DNA of 64,000 nucleotides from Cyclobacterium sp. 1_MG-2023 (GCF_030546805.1 NZ_JAUOPC010000002.1:310001-374000), one strand, 5' to 3'. Positions 18,851 through 29,539 are shown, numbered from the stretch's first letter. The notes: a model not told the origin generated them from the letters alone. Numbers and translations: made by a program.

Positions 18851-19316
18851 GGGATTCTAGCTGGTCCAAATTTAGCGAAGCGTAACTTGGAGGCGTAATG
18901 CGGAAAGTTTTCAACTTTCGTAAATCAGGGTTAATCGCTTAAATCAAAGGATACTACCACCCAAAGACGATTAGTCATTTGCCATCCCCCAGCTGAAGGC
19001 TATTGAAAAAATGGTTTTATTATTTCATTTTTAGAATTTTACCCGAACCCATTGTTCAAAAAAACAATTCAATAGGAATTGGCTTCAGCCCATTTATAAG
19101 ATTACATCGTAGAACCTGACTTTAGCCAAAATTTAGAGTTAAGAAGGTTCTTTTAATAATCTACCTTTTCATATAGATTTGAGGTCTAATTGTTGAGACC
19201 TCAGGTTGACTTCGATATGCTCTGCTACCAGTAACTAACAGCCCAATAATCTTCGGATTAAGTAGAGGAGGTTTAACTAGGCTATCAAACCTAATAGCTA
19301 TTAAAATGTGGGCGCA
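18851..19316. other. Gap without a recognised gene
   Basis: About 465 bp between convergent genes. It includes a short hairpin (GAAAGTTTTCAACTTTC near 18903) without a T tail. No coding or RNA signal was recognised. Confidence 0.35.
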
Positions 19317-20231
19317 TTACCTTTCCAATGCCTTCCGATCCCAGTTGGAGGTATTGGCAGCCGCTTTATAGGTCGTTTGTAAAAAATCCATTAAAGTTTT
19401 TTCAGGATTTGAGGATGATTGTACATCTTCATATTTAAGGAAAAACTCACCCATTTCCGAGCTGTAAAATGCTTGTTCCGGCAATACCTTTTGCTTGGCA
19501 TAAGCTTCATTTCCGGGGTAAGCATATGCGTAATAAACAGGTATAGGGGAGTCTTTGGATCCAGGCCAAAATCCGGCGCTACTTACTTCATGAGAATAGG
19601 CCTCTTGCATGACTTCCAATGGTATATTCGGTACTCCCCCCTGATGTAAAGGGGCCGTTCTTCCCGAAAATCGCGTTACAGCCAAATCAAAGGCACCCCA
19701 AAAAAGGTGTACTGGGCTGGATTTGCCAATAAACCCACTCCGAAATTTGTTAAAGACCGCATTTGACTTGAGCATGGCTTTCCAAAGAAGGCTTGCAGCA
19801 TGTGGATTGTAAGGGCTGATTGCAGTATTTGAGGCAAACGGTATGGCAGGATCCATTTCGTTGGGTCGACCATGGATTTTAATATTTACCCCTATATTAG
19901 CCAATTTCTTAAAGAGTTTGTGATAAAAATCAGCAACCGTACTTGTTGCTAAAGGAATATGTTGTGTCGGTGCATTGGCACATTTGATGTGCAATTGGTG
20001 TTGTATAAAATCCAGCTCCAGTTCAAAGGTGCCACCTTTAAAACAAATAGCATTGGTGGTATAACCTGCGGGAGAAATGTAAAGGGTACAATGCCAAGAG
20101 TGATTTAACCATGGCATGGCCTTTAACCGGATCTTTCCAATTATTTGAAGCCATTGATGCATGGTTTCAACAGTTTCCTGCATTGTTGCAAAATCTAATA
20201 TCGGCCATTCGGTTGATAGGTGCTTACTCAT
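19317..20231 (-). CDS. DUF5996 family protein
   Basis: A 304-aa cytoplasmic protein matching DUF5996 over its whole length: WPILDFATMQETVETMHQW, IGKIRLKAMPWLNHSWH, YTTNAICFKGGTFELELDF, PVHLFWGAFDLAVTRFSGR and SHEVSSAGFWPGS. The function of the family is unknown; the many conserved W, H and D/E residues suggest an enzyme. I start at the ATG giving MSKHLSTEWPILD (20231); the first in-frame ATG 36 bp upstream adds residues not expected in the family. Confidence 0.85.
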   Translation of the reverse strand: MSKHLSTEWPILDFATMQETVETMHQWLQIIGKIRLKAMPWLNHSWHCTLYISPAGYTTNAICFKGGTFELELDFIQHQLHIKCANAPTQHIPLATSTVADFYHKLFKKLANIGVNIKIHGRPNEMDPAIPFASNTAISPYNPHAASLLWKAMLKSNAVFNKFRSGFIGKSSPVHLFWGAFDLAVTRFSGRTAPLHQGGVPNIPLEVMQEAYSHEVSSAGFWPGSKDSPIPVYYAYAYPGNEAYAKQKVLPEQAFYSSEMGEFFLKYEDVQSSSNPEKTLMDFLQTTYKAAANTSNWDRKALER

Positions 20232-20646
20232 GATTTTCCGGGTTAAATTGTTGAGCAGGAACAGCATTGCTTTAATGGTTGCCTTTTATTATACAAAAGT
20301 TGTCAATGAGAATTCAAAATACGAAAAATTAAAAGCAATTCCATATCCTGTTTTTATCGATACCCTTTTGAATTTCAGTTCTCCCGATTTTAGAATTGAT
20401 TGATTTCATATCTAAGGTTCATTGTCTAATTCGGAATAATAATAAATATCTTGATTGTACTTTTCGGGAACAATTCTGTTTATTTAAATGTGTTTTGCCG
20501 TGTTGGAAAAATTTATTTATCTATTAATTGAAGTGTTTTTATGATATAATACCAGTAAAATATAATATATTATAAGTGTTTTTATTTTATAAGCCATATT
20601 TTTATACACCAGAAAATAAATATTACGGCATATAAAACTTAATAAA
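20232..20646. other. AT-rich divergent region upstream of the sulfatase
   Basis: A very AT-rich 415-bp spacer between divergent genes. A frame of 80 codons at 20161-20403 lacks any family resemblance and overlaps the DUF5996 gene; I treat it as chance. Promoters for both neighbours must lie here. Confidence 0.4.
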
Positions 20647-22197
20647 ATGGAAATCATTTCTAAATCACTTCAAAGGATCAAAGTCCATTGCATTTCTATT
20701 TATTTTGCTTGCATTCCCTTGTTATTTATTTGTCATACTCAGCTTAATGCAAATGTTATGAAGTTGAATTTAGGGGGTGTTTTTACGGATCTGGAGCAAA
20801 TTGACACCTTAAAAGAGCGCCCTAACTTTATTATCATATTTTGTGATAATTTGGGTTATGGAGATATTGAACCCTTTGGCTTGAAAGTAAATCGGACTCC
20901 GGAATTAAATCGAATGGCCAAAGAAGGGCGAAAGTTTACTCATTTTTTGGTTACGGCTGGAGTTTGTACACCTTCTAGAGCTTCCATCATGACAGGTTGT
21001 TATTCTCAGCGGGTAGGCATGCATGTCAACCCTAGGGATGGACTGGTATTGAGACCTATTTCACCTTATGGGTTAAATCCAGAAGAAATAACAATAGCAG
21101 AAGTGCTAAAAAGCGTTGGCTACAAAACAGGACTTATAGGGAAATGGCATTTGGGAGACCAACCAGAATTTTTACCAAACAATCAGGGCTTTGATTATTT
21201 TTATGGGATACCTTATAGTGATGACATGACCCAAGAGGTTGGTAAACGGATTGGGACAAGATTTAATGGGTTGAATTGGCCGCCTTTACCGGTGATGGAA
21301 AACATGAAAGTTGTTAGAGCAGGGGTTGATAGAAATTTGTTGACCAAAGATTATACTGAAAAGGCTTTGGAATTTATTGACCAAAACCAGGACGAACCAT
21401 TTTTCCTTTACTTGCCTCAGGCCATGCCGGGAAGTACTACTCAACCCTTTGCCAGTGAAGCTTTCAAAGGTAAAAGTAAAGGAGGTCCATGGGGAGACAG
21501 TGTAGAGGAATTGGATTGGTCGGTAGGTCAAATAATGGATAAGCTAGTGGAGCTGGGAATAGCAGAAAATACCATCGTCGTTTTTACCTCAGACAATGGT
21601 GCCCCAATGACCGCTGACCCTGAAAGTACAGTAAGAGGAACAAACCTTCCTTTAACAGGTCGAGGCTATACGACGGCCGAGGGAGCCTTTAGAGTACCTA
21701 CTATTTTTTGGTGGCCGGGAACTGTTCCCGCTGGGACAGTTAGTGAGGAAATGGCTACGACAATGGACTTTCTCCCTACCTTTGCCCAGCTTTCAGGGGC
21801 CAAGGTTCCCCAAGACCGAATAATTGATGGTAAAAACATTCTCCCCTTGATTCTAGGAGAAAATGATGCAAAAACCCCTCACGATGTTTTTTATTATTAC
21901 TATATGGACCAACTTCAAGCCATCAGATCCGCCCAATGGAAATTATTCCTGCCTTTAAAGGAGTTTGAGGTCCATCCGTATTTTAATGAAGGGAAAGAGA
22001 GCCAGCCTCTTTTATTTAATGTCGTGAATGATATTTCTTCTTCTCATAATTTGGCTGCTGAAAAGCCTGAGATAGTAAAGAGGTTGACAGAATTGGCAGA
22101 GATAGCCATAAATGATTTGGGGGATAGTGATAGGGTAGGTGTCAATCAAAGACCGGCAGGTAAAACCGATAAGCCGTTACCTGTGCTCAAGGAGTAA
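20647..22197 (+). CDS. Secreted formylglycine-type sulfatase
   Basis: A 516-aa arylsulfatase-family enzyme. A hydrophobic stretch at residues 15-35 looks like a signal or anchor. The active-site motif CTPSRASIMTG has the cysteine (Cys107) that must be converted to formylglycine. Metal ligands are visible in FCDNLGYGD (Asp67, Asn68) and VVFTSDNGAP, with the conserved KWHLGD. These enzymes remove sulfate esters from glycans or small molecules. The activating enzyme is not in the window. Position before the SusCD region suggests a role on a sulfated polysaccharide. Sulfatase subfamily not determinable by eye. Confidence 0.93.
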   Translation: MEIISKSLQRIKVHCISIYFACIPLLFICHTQLNANVMKLNLGGVFTDLEQIDTLKERPNFIIIFCDNLGYGDIEPFGLKVNRTPELNRMAKEGRKFTHFLVTAGVCTPSRASIMTGCYSQRVGMHVNPRDGLVLRPISPYGLNPEEITIAEVLKSVGYKTGLIGKWHLGDQPEFLPNNQGFDYFYGIPYSDDMTQEVGKRIGTRFNGLNWPPLPVMENMKVVRAGVDRNLLTKDYTEKALEFIDQNQDEPFFLYLPQAMPGSTTQPFASEAFKGKSKGGPWGDSVEELDWSVGQIMDKLVELGIAENTIVVFTSDNGAPMTADPESTVRGTNLPLTGRGYTTAEGAFRVPTIFWWPGTVPAGTVSEEMATTMDFLPTFAQLSGAKVPQDRIIDGKNILPLILGENDAKTPHDVFYYYYMDQLQAIRSAQWKLFLPLKEFEVHPYFNEGKESQPLLFNVVNDISSSHNLAAEKPEIVKRLTELAEIAINDLGDSDRVGVNQRPAGKTDKPLPVLKE

Positions 22198-22881
22198 AAT
22201 TATTCAGAACCATTCTTATCAGGACTTTAATACCTTCAAAATTGAATGGCTTTAGGTATTGGTATTATTTCTAGCAATTATATTCTTTAAAATAACCTTG
22301 GTTGGCTAAAGATTTTTTTAATTATTTCGCATAAATTATTTTATTAAAATTTAATTTTTTAAATATTTATTTTGGATTATTATAATATGAATTTATGTTA
22401 AAAAAAGAATAATATACTTTTACTGAATACTTTTAATTTTATGATTCTCCTTTCCTTATGAAATAAGTTATTGGATGAACTTTTAATAGATAGGTTGCTT
22501 AGATTTAGTACATTATCCTGTTTTCCTGTTTGTTTATATATGCTTCGCCACAGAAAAGGCCTTGAACGCAAAGTCATCAAAAAGAATGCTCAAATTATAT
22601 AAACCGATCATACCCACCTATCAATAATAAGCCAAAAAGAGCACCTAAGCTACGATTGTTTTCCACCTCACACAATGAATGCATGCATTCACGAATAATT
22701 AACTACCATTCGCGAATTCTAATTCTCGCTTTATTCATTTAACAATACATTTGGTTACAGATGAAAAGAGTCTAAGTGATAGACTATGAGAGGGATATGA
22801 TGGTCTTTACCGTGGGTGTCCCTGTGCTTCAATTATAATAAAAAAAAATCAAACCTCATACTCAACAAAAACTAACTAAAT
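22198..22881. other. Gene-free regulatory stretch before the barrel-protein gene
   Basis: A 680-bp AT-rich gap. Its only structured part is the palindrome cluster at 22676-22719, described separately. A minus-strand frame at 22398-22580 shows no family resemblance. Confidence 0.4.
22676..22719. promoter_or_regulatory. Palindrome cluster, possible operator
   Basis: A 16-bp perfect palindrome TGAATGCATGCATTCA (22676-22691) overlaps ATTCACGAAT (22687-22696); ATTCGCGAAT (22708-22717) follows exactly 21 bp further, two helical turns. Two near-identical 10-bp sites on the same DNA face, ~165 bp before a gene, suggest a dimeric regulator. No regulator gene is adjacent. Confidence 0.4.
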
Positions 22882-23448
22882 ATGAAAATGTTCAAAATCA
22901 AAATCCTAACCTTGTTGCTACTAATTGGTACCGTAGCCTTGAATGAAAAAGTGAATGCTCAAACTGAAAAAGATGGTACGTTTTACACCCTGGCTGTTGA
23001 CCCAACTTTTGGAGGGAGGGGCTTGGTAGGTGCAACGATTCCCCCTTTGGCTTTATATGTTGAACGTGGCATAGCCGACTTTATGAGTGTGGGGATAGCG
23101 GTAGGGGCAGATTTAAGAAAGCCTACCTATACAGATGAAACTTGGGTCGCTTTGGGCTTGACCCTAAGAGCTGTGGGCTATGCCTTTCAGGCAGTAGAAG
23201 AATTTTCTGATGATGATATAAGTGTTGCCGGATTGGAACCTTATTTTGGCTTTACATTTGGTCAATACTGGCCGACTATTGGTCACAGTTATGGAAGCTT
23301 ACTTAATCATAGCAAGCTTGGAATTGTGTTGGGCACCAGGTGGTATCCCGGGGATAAAAAGAATTTTGGGATTATGGCAGAATACTCTTCAGCAGGAAAT
23401 ACAGGATGGGGATCCGGAATCAACTTGGGGGTGACCTTTGGTCGTTGA
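22882..23448 (+). CDS. Small outer-membrane barrel-like protein, unknown function
   Basis: A 188-aa exported protein: signal peptide ending KVNAQ, then alternating aromatic and small residues (TFYTLAVDPTFGGRGLVG, LYVERGIADFMSVGIAVG, LEPYFGFTFGQY, LGIVLGTRWYPGDKKNFG) and a terminal strand ending GVTFGR. This is the pattern of an 8-stranded outer-membrane barrel. I do not recognise a named family. It has its own upstream palindromes and a hairpin downstream, so it seems to be a single-gene unit between the sulfatase and susC genes. Confidence 0.65.
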   Translation: MKMFKIKILTLLLLIGTVALNEKVNAQTEKDGTFYTLAVDPTFGGRGLVGATIPPLALYVERGIADFMSVGIAVGADLRKPTYTDETWVALGLTLRAVGYAFQAVEEFSDDDISVAGLEPYFGFTFGQYWPTIGHSYGSLLNHSKLGIVLGTRWYPGDKKNFGIMAEYSSAGNTGWGSGINLGVTFGR

Positions 23449-24572
23449 TTTGGTTGGCGAAATAGCAATTGTCCTTGGCCCTACCGAAGCTTATTGCTTT
23501 AGTAGGGCTTAAATATTTGTGTCGAATAGATTACTATTCAGTTATTTTTCTCTTCTTGGTTTCATGTTAAATTCAAATTAACTGCCTTTACCTTATATTA
23601 AAGACTCAAGGTTGTTTAATAGAGAAGGACTGTTTTCAATTAAAATAGCCCGCTAATTGAATAAAACAAGTTCCTTCAGCTGCCGGTTATTAGAATAGGA
23701 TGAACAGGCTGGTAGGTATTTTTGAAATTGATAATAGAGCTATCGAAGGAAGAAATATTCTTGACATACCGGCTTAATTCTTAAGGTGCACTCACTCAAT
23801 TTTCACCTGTTTATTAGTTTGTTTAGGCATGTGAAATAAGGTTCACTTAGCTTTTAAAAAAAGCGATTCTATTAGAGGTATTATTATTTATTGCTATTGG
23901 AGTATTAGGTTTAATTTTAACCTTAATCCTATTTAAAATTGTAAAACCTAGAATAATGAGCTTTTCATGATGCCAAATTACAGGTGAATTGATAAAGTAT
24001 GTAAAAATATAGTTTAAATTGTCGGTCGATTAAAATTGTATTTTAACGATTCAGTTTTTAATTTATTAAAGAAATTAGGTGGGTAAAGTTGAGGGTTATA
24101 AGGAAGGGAAATTGCGTTTTTTTTTAGGTTTTAGGAGTCATTTTCAGGAGTAGTTTTCAAACCATTTTTAACAAAAATTCACAAGTAATATGGCATTTGG
24201 AGAATATTCTTGATTTTAATGGTATAATTATTCTTTAACTATGAATAGTCAAAAATAATAACGTGAAGCTTGAGTAAATTTTGGTTTTTGGTAAAATTAA
24301 TTCAAAAAATGGGCATGCTTGGTGGATTAAATGGATGAGTTATTAGCCATTCATAAAAAATAATAAAAACTTATTTTTTTAGTTTTATCAGTATTAAAAA
24401 TAATTGTGATAACTTTTAAGCGTGTTTCGAAGGAAATACTTATTAATTATTGAAATATGGTTTAAAATTTAACGAAAAAATAACCTGCTTACTCTTCCTT
24501 TTCTTTTAAGCCTTTCAGATGATATTTGACTCAGAAAGTTTTAAAGGTAATCACAAACCAAAATTTAATGTT
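23449..24572. other. Long gene-free leader region upstream of the SusC gene
   Basis: More than 1 kb of AT-rich DNA without a credible frame. A hairpin at 23477-23510 follows the barrel gene. The rest probably holds the susC promoter and perhaps a long leader, but I could not identify a regulator site, a known RNA or a gene remnant. Confidence 0.4.
23477..23510 (+). terminator. Hairpin after the barrel-protein gene
   Basis: GGCCCTAC / GTAGGGC stem with an inner GAAGC / GCTTT extension, 30 bp after the stop. The following sequence is only weakly T-rich. Confidence 0.4.
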
Positions 24573-27500
24573 ATGATAAAAATTCTTACCAATTTTAAAA
24601 AGCACATTGATGCTTTTTCAAAACCTAATTTCCAGCCGGGCAAGGTTAAATTGCGTGGTTTGGCATTTAGTCTAATAGCAATGTTTGCACTCACTTTCGC
24701 AGGGGTTTCAAACGCTAATGCACAGAATGAGATCACCGTTACCGGTGTTGTAATGGATGCCGCTTCTAGTGAAACATTACCTGGAGTAAATATTCTTTTG
24801 AAAGGTAGCGGTATCGGTACCATTACGGATATTGATGGTAGTTATACCATAAATGTTCCCAACAATGAAGCCGTTTTGGTTTACTCATTTATTGGTTTCT
24901 TAAACCAAGAAATTACGGTAGGAAACCAAACTACAATTGATGTTCGGTTAACCACCAGTGCTACAGACTTAAACGAAGTAGTAGTTGTAGGTTATGGTAC
25001 CCAAAAGAAAAGTGACCTTACAGGTGCGGTAACCCGTGTGGATGCAGCTACATTTAAGAACCAACCCTTGACTCAGGTTTCTGATATGTTAGCAGGAACA
25101 GTAGCCGGTTTTTACGGTACTCAAGGTACTTCTGCTTCTGGAGGTAGTTCATTAGAGGTGAGGGGGCCTACATCTCTTACTGGAGGAACATCTCCTCTTA
25201 TTGTGGTTGATGGAGTGATCTTTTATGGAGAACTATCCGATATTAACCCAAATGATATTGAGTCAATTGATATCTTAAAAGATGCGAGTTCTGCTGCAGT
25301 TTTTGGATCGAAGGCAGCTTCCGGTGTGGTAATGATTACTACTATTAAAGGAGAGTCTGGTAAGCCTTCAATTAATTTCTCAGCTAAAACTGGGATTAAT
25401 ACCATTACAAACAAGAACTTCAGACCTAGAAATGCTGCAGAGTATGAGGATTTTAGAAGAGATTTCTTTAGGACTTTAGGAGTAGCAAATACTCCTGATT
25501 ATTATTGGGATGATCCTTCTAATCTTTCTGATGGTGTTAGCCTTGAACAATGGAGAGCTGCAAATGCAAATTCAAATCCTGATAATACTCAAGAATATTT
25601 GAGTAGGCTTAATTTTTTCGATACTGAGATTGATCAATACCTTGCCGGTAATACAACGAATTGGCTTGATGAAGTAACACGCAACGGTGTACGTCAAGAT
25701 TATGATTTGAGTATCAGTGGTGGTGATGACAAATTCCAATACTACTGGTCTTTAGGGTATGTAGACAATCAAAACTTCTTAGTAGGAGATGACTTTAGCT
25801 CCATCAGGTCTAGATTAAATTTGGACTTTAAAGTAACCGAATGGTTAAATGTGGGTACGAACACGCAATTCTCAAATACCGATAATAGTTCTGTGCCAGC
25901 TAGTATGAATTTTGCTTCTATTAGTCCTTATAGTACTGTTTATGAGGAGGATGGAAGCGTTAATTGGTATCCTCATGGTTACCCAAATGTTTCAAGTCCG
26001 ATAATTAATAGTACCTATCAGGAAAGATTGAATAAGACCACGGGTATTTTTGCTTCTTTGTATGCCAATGTGAAATTGCCTTTTGGGATTCAATATAAAT
26101 TGTCCTACCAGCCTCGGTTTAGTTTCCAGAAAGATTATAATTTTTGGGGACCAGAAACTCTTGAGGGTGGAAGAGACAGGTTAGATGGCTATGGCACGAG
26201 AACGGATTACTCCTTAAATGCATGGATGGTAGATAATATTTTAACGTGGAATAAAGAATTTGGAGAGCATAATTTCAATGTAACCTTGTTATATAATGCA
26301 GAGCAAACCAAAACTTTTAATTCTTATGGTGAAAACCAAACTTTCCAACCTAACCAAGCTTTAGGATACAATGGACTTCAGTTTGGCTCTAGACCATTGG
26401 TAGATACATATGATACACAAGCTGGAGGTAATGCCTACATGGCAAGACTTAACTATACCTATTTAGACAGGTATTTGTTAACAACCTCTGTAAGAAGAGA
26501 TGGTTACTCTGCTTTTGGTGCAGACAATAATGTAGCAACATTCCCTGCAGTGGCTTTGGGTTGGATTGTTTCTGAAGAACCTTTCTTCCCTCAAAATACT
26601 GCCATCAGCCTATTGAAGCTTAGAGGTTCTTGGGGTGTTAACGGTAACAGAGACATAGGAATCTATTCTTCATTGGCACAGATTGGTACCAACTTGTACT
26701 ATGATGGCACAAGTGTTCAACTTGGATTATATAACAACACTTTGGCCAATCAAGGTTTGAGATGGGAAAAAACTGAATCTTATAACTTTGGTCTAGATTT
26801 AGGTTTGTTAGAAAATAGAATTGATATTTCTGCAGAATACTATGACATGACTACCACTGATCTGTTGATGAACAGGCAATTGCCTGAAATTACCGGATTC
26901 TCTAGTATTACCGCCAACCTGGGAGAATTACGTAACAAAGGGTTTGATGTAACCATCAATACAGTTAACGTAAACCGTCCTAATATTTTATGGAAATCCA
27001 ACTTCGTATTTTCATTGAATAGAAACGAGATTGTAAGTTTATTTGGTGATACGGAAGAAGTGATCATCAATGGAGAAACTGTTACTAGACAAGTACCGGA
27101 CTATACCAATGAATGGTTCCCAGGTGAGGCTATTGATGTAATTTGGGATTATAATGTACAAGGTGTTTGGCAGTTAGACGAAGCTGATGAAGCCGCTGTT
27201 TACAATATGCAGCCTGGTGATTATAAATCAGAAGATGTAAATAATGATGGAGTATATGATGCCTTGGTTGATAAGCAATTTATTGGCTACACCAGACCTA
27301 GATATCGTTTGGGTTTGAGAAATGATTTTACTTTCCTAAAAGATTTCACTGCAACCATCTTCTTAAGAGCTGACCTAGGTCATCAAAGAGAATTTACTTA
27401 TGCCACACATGAGTCTTCAACCTATGATAGAATCAATATCATGAACATTCCTTACTGGACTCCAACAAACGGAGAGACAGAATATGCGCGTACCTCTGAG

Positions 27501-27746
27501 GTTCATGGTGCATATGGAGGTGGATTGAGAGTATTTAAACCTACAGGGTTCTTGAGGGTTCAGGATGTTTCCTTGTCTTACAATATTCCTTCCTATATCG
27601 CAGAAAGGTTACAAACAAAAAGTATCAGAGTGTTTGTGTCTGCAAGAAACTTAGCAACGTTTACAAACTGGCCAGGTTATGATCCTGAATCAGGAAACGT
27701 ACCGATGCCAAAATCGTTTTCTGCAGGAATCAACCTTTCGCTTTAA
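24573..27746 (+). CDS. SusC-like TonB-dependent outer-membrane transporter
   Basis: A 1057-aa SusC/RagA-family receptor. After a long signal region ending GVSNANAQ comes the carboxypeptidase-like domain (TVTGVVMDAASSETLPGVNIL, GSYTINVPNN), then the plug with the family signature LNEVVVVGYGTQKKSDLTGA and IDILKDASSAAVFGSKAASGV, and a large barrel ending FSAGINLSL. It imports oligosaccharides with energy from TonB, under the SusD lid encoded 28 bp downstream. I prefer the ATG at 24573 (MIKILTNFKK); the ATG at 24519 would add 18 residues before the signal. No SusR, hybrid two-component regulator or anti-sigma gene is adjacent. Confidence 0.95.
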   Translation: MIKILTNFKKHIDAFSKPNFQPGKVKLRGLAFSLIAMFALTFAGVSNANAQNEITVTGVVMDAASSETLPGVNILLKGSGIGTITDIDGSYTINVPNNEAVLVYSFIGFLNQEITVGNQTTIDVRLTTSATDLNEVVVVGYGTQKKSDLTGAVTRVDAATFKNQPLTQVSDMLAGTVAGFYGTQGTSASGGSSLEVRGPTSLTGGTSPLIVVDGVIFYGELSDINPNDIESIDILKDASSAAVFGSKAASGVVMITTIKGESGKPSINFSAKTGINTITNKNFRPRNAAEYEDFRRDFFRTLGVANTPDYYWDDPSNLSDGVSLEQWRAANANSNPDNTQEYLSRLNFFDTEIDQYLAGNTTNWLDEVTRNGVRQDYDLSISGGDDKFQYYWSLGYVDNQNFLVGDDFSSIRSRLNLDFKVTEWLNVGTNTQFSNTDNSSVPASMNFASISPYSTVYEEDGSVNWYPHGYPNVSSPIINSTYQERLNKTTGIFASLYANVKLPFGIQYKLSYQPRFSFQKDYNFWGPETLEGGRDRLDGYGTRTDYSLNAWMVDNILTWNKEFGEHNFNVTLLYNAEQTKTFNSYGENQTFQPNQALGYNGLQFGSRPLVDTYDTQAGGNAYMARLNYTYLDRYLLTTSVRRDGYSAFGADNNVATFPAVALGWIVSEEPFFPQNTAISLLKLRGSWGVNGNRDIGIYSSLAQIGTNLYYDGTSVQLGLYNNTLANQGLRWEKTESYNFGLDLGLLENRIDISAEYYDMTTTDLLMNRQLPEITGFSSITANLGELRNKGFDVTINTVNVNRPNILWKSNFVFSLNRNEIVSLFGDTEEVIINGETVTRQVPDYTNEWFPGEAIDVIWDYNVQGVWQLDEADEAAVYNMQPGDYKSEDVNNDGVYDALVDKQFIGYTRPRYRLGLRNDFTFLKDFTATIFLRADLGHQREFTYATHESSTYDRINIMNIPYWTPTNGETEYARTSEVHGAYGGGLRVFKPTGFLRVQDVSLSYNIPSYIAERLQTKSIRVFVSARNLATFTNWPGYDPESGNVPMPKSFSAGINLSL

Positions 27747-27774
27747 TGTTTAGTACCAAAAAGATTTAAATATT

Positions 27775-29532
27775 ATGAAATATATAAAACAATATTTGTT
27801 CCTTTTTCTGGTAAGTTGTTTGGCATTTGCATGCTCAGAGGACTTACTTGAACAAAAACCACTCTCTTTTTTCGCACCGGAGAATGTGTTTATTGATGCG
27901 GCCGGTTATGAAGCCGGTTTGGTTACTATGAGAAAAGCCCTTACAGAAGGTGTTACAGGTAGTAGAAGGCATTATATGGTAGGTGAGTGGTCTGCGTCTG
28001 AGGCCGGAACGCCAACCTTCCAAATGGATTGGTTTCAAACCACTCCATTCTTCGATAGGTATTATACCTTTGTTCCTCTCTTTTCCGAGTCCTTTGAATT
28101 TATCAAGAATGCTAATGTTGTAATTGGTAGAATCGATGACATTGAATGGGAGGATGAGTCTACAAGAAATGCCATCTTGGCTGAAAGTTTATGGCACAGG
28201 GCTTTCTGGTACTACTGGTTGATTAATTCTTATGGTGATGTTCCATTTGTAGGAGAAGAAGTAATGGGTGTGAGGTTAGATTACCAGACGCATAGCCGAT
28301 GGGCAATCCTTGATAAAATCCAATCAGATTTGGAATATGCTGTACAGTGGTTGCCAGAAACTGCAGTGCCGGGTGCTATCACAAAAGGGGCAGGAAATCA
28401 TTTGTTGACCAAGGTTTACCTTGCCAATTTGGAATTTGATAAGGCCATCGAATCTTCTTCAGCCGTTATTAATGGAAATTATGCTTTGGTGGAAGACAGA
28501 TTTGGCAGTGAAGCGGATGTAGCTGAGAAAAATGTGATCTGGGATCTACACCGTCCTGAAAACAAGAATATTGGTGCAAATACTGAAACCATTTTAGCAA
28601 TGGTTGATAGATTTGAAGCCCCTTCAGGTGCACAAACAGCCGGTTTGTATACCATGAGACATTTTCACGCTTCTTGGTGGCATTCTACCATTAGAGACAG
28701 TCAAGGCCTTAGAGGTACTTTGGATAGTGGGCCGAGATATGACTCTCTAGGAAGAGGAAACCCGGATATGATCTCTACACCTTACGGATTTTATGAAATT
28801 TGGGAAGAAAATGGTTTCGATTACATGACCACTCCTGACCTTAGAAGAAGTGATATCAACTGGATTGACAAGCATGAAATGGTTTATAACAATCCTGAAT
28901 CTGTAGATTATGGAAAACCTGTTGATATTTCTTTATTAACTGCCCCTCAAGATTCCGTTTACAAACATTTCCCGTTTATTTTCTATAAAACGTATGCACC
29001 ACAACAGTCTCCTACAGCTATACCTATGGGAGGAAATGGAGACTGGTATATTTATAGACTTGCGGAAACGTACCTACTTCGTGCAGAAGCTTACTATTGG
29101 AAAAACCAATTAGATGCTGCTGCTGCTGATATCAATGAAGTGAGAACAAGAGCAAATGCATTGCCAATAGACGCTTCTGATGTAACCATTGAATACATCT
29201 TTGATGAAAGAGCCCGTGAGCTATTCTTAGAATCTCCTCGTCATTCAGAAATGGTTCGAGTTTCCTATATCATGGCTTCTCAAAATTTGGGAGGTTATAG
29301 CCTTGAGTCTTTTTCAGACAATAACTGGTGGTATGATAGGGTCATTGAGAAAAACATCATGTATACAATTAAGCCAATAGTGATAGGGAATACTCCTGCG
29401 ATTGCCCCTTTCCACGTACTTTGGCCAATTGATAATAATGTAATAACAGCAAATACCTTAGGAACCATTAACCAAAATGAAGGTTATGTGGGTGCTGAAA
29501 ACAACGTTGCTCCTTTGGAAGTCGTTGAATAA
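27775..29532 (+). CDS. SusD/RagB family nutrient-binding lipoprotein
   Basis: A 585-aa lipoprotein with lipobox LAFAC (Cys20) followed by SEDLLEQKP, the usual SusD opening. Family features include AESLWHRAFWYYWLINSYGDVPFVGEE, AKVYLAN-type helices (LLTKVYLANLEFDKAIE), RLAETYLLRAEAYYW, AADINEVRTRANA and DERARELFLE near the end. It forms the surface lid over the SusC channel and binds the glycan. A strong terminator follows directly, so SusC and SusD appear to be a two-gene unit separate from the enzyme operon downstream. Confidence 0.95.
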   Translation: MKYIKQYLFLFLVSCLAFACSEDLLEQKPLSFFAPENVFIDAAGYEAGLVTMRKALTEGVTGSRRHYMVGEWSASEAGTPTFQMDWFQTTPFFDRYYTFVPLFSESFEFIKNANVVIGRIDDIEWEDESTRNAILAESLWHRAFWYYWLINSYGDVPFVGEEVMGVRLDYQTHSRWAILDKIQSDLEYAVQWLPETAVPGAITKGAGNHLLTKVYLANLEFDKAIESSSAVINGNYALVEDRFGSEADVAEKNVIWDLHRPENKNIGANTETILAMVDRFEAPSGAQTAGLYTMRHFHASWWHSTIRDSQGLRGTLDSGPRYDSLGRGNPDMISTPYGFYEIWEENGFDYMTTPDLRRSDINWIDKHEMVYNNPESVDYGKPVDISLLTAPQDSVYKHFPFIFYKTYAPQQSPTAIPMGGNGDWYIYRLAETYLLRAEAYYWKNQLDAAAADINEVRTRANALPIDASDVTIEYIFDERARELFLESPRHSEMVRVSYIMASQNLGGYSLESFSDNNWWYDRVIEKNIMYTIKPIVIGNTPAIAPFHVLWPIDNNVITANTLGTINQNEGYVGAENNVAPLEVVE

Positions 29533-29539
29533 TTAATGG

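Noticed and set aside
20161-20403. 80-codon plus-strand frame upstream of the sulfatase
   Set aside because: It begins antisense within the DUF5996 gene, has no recognisable family and very AT-driven composition.
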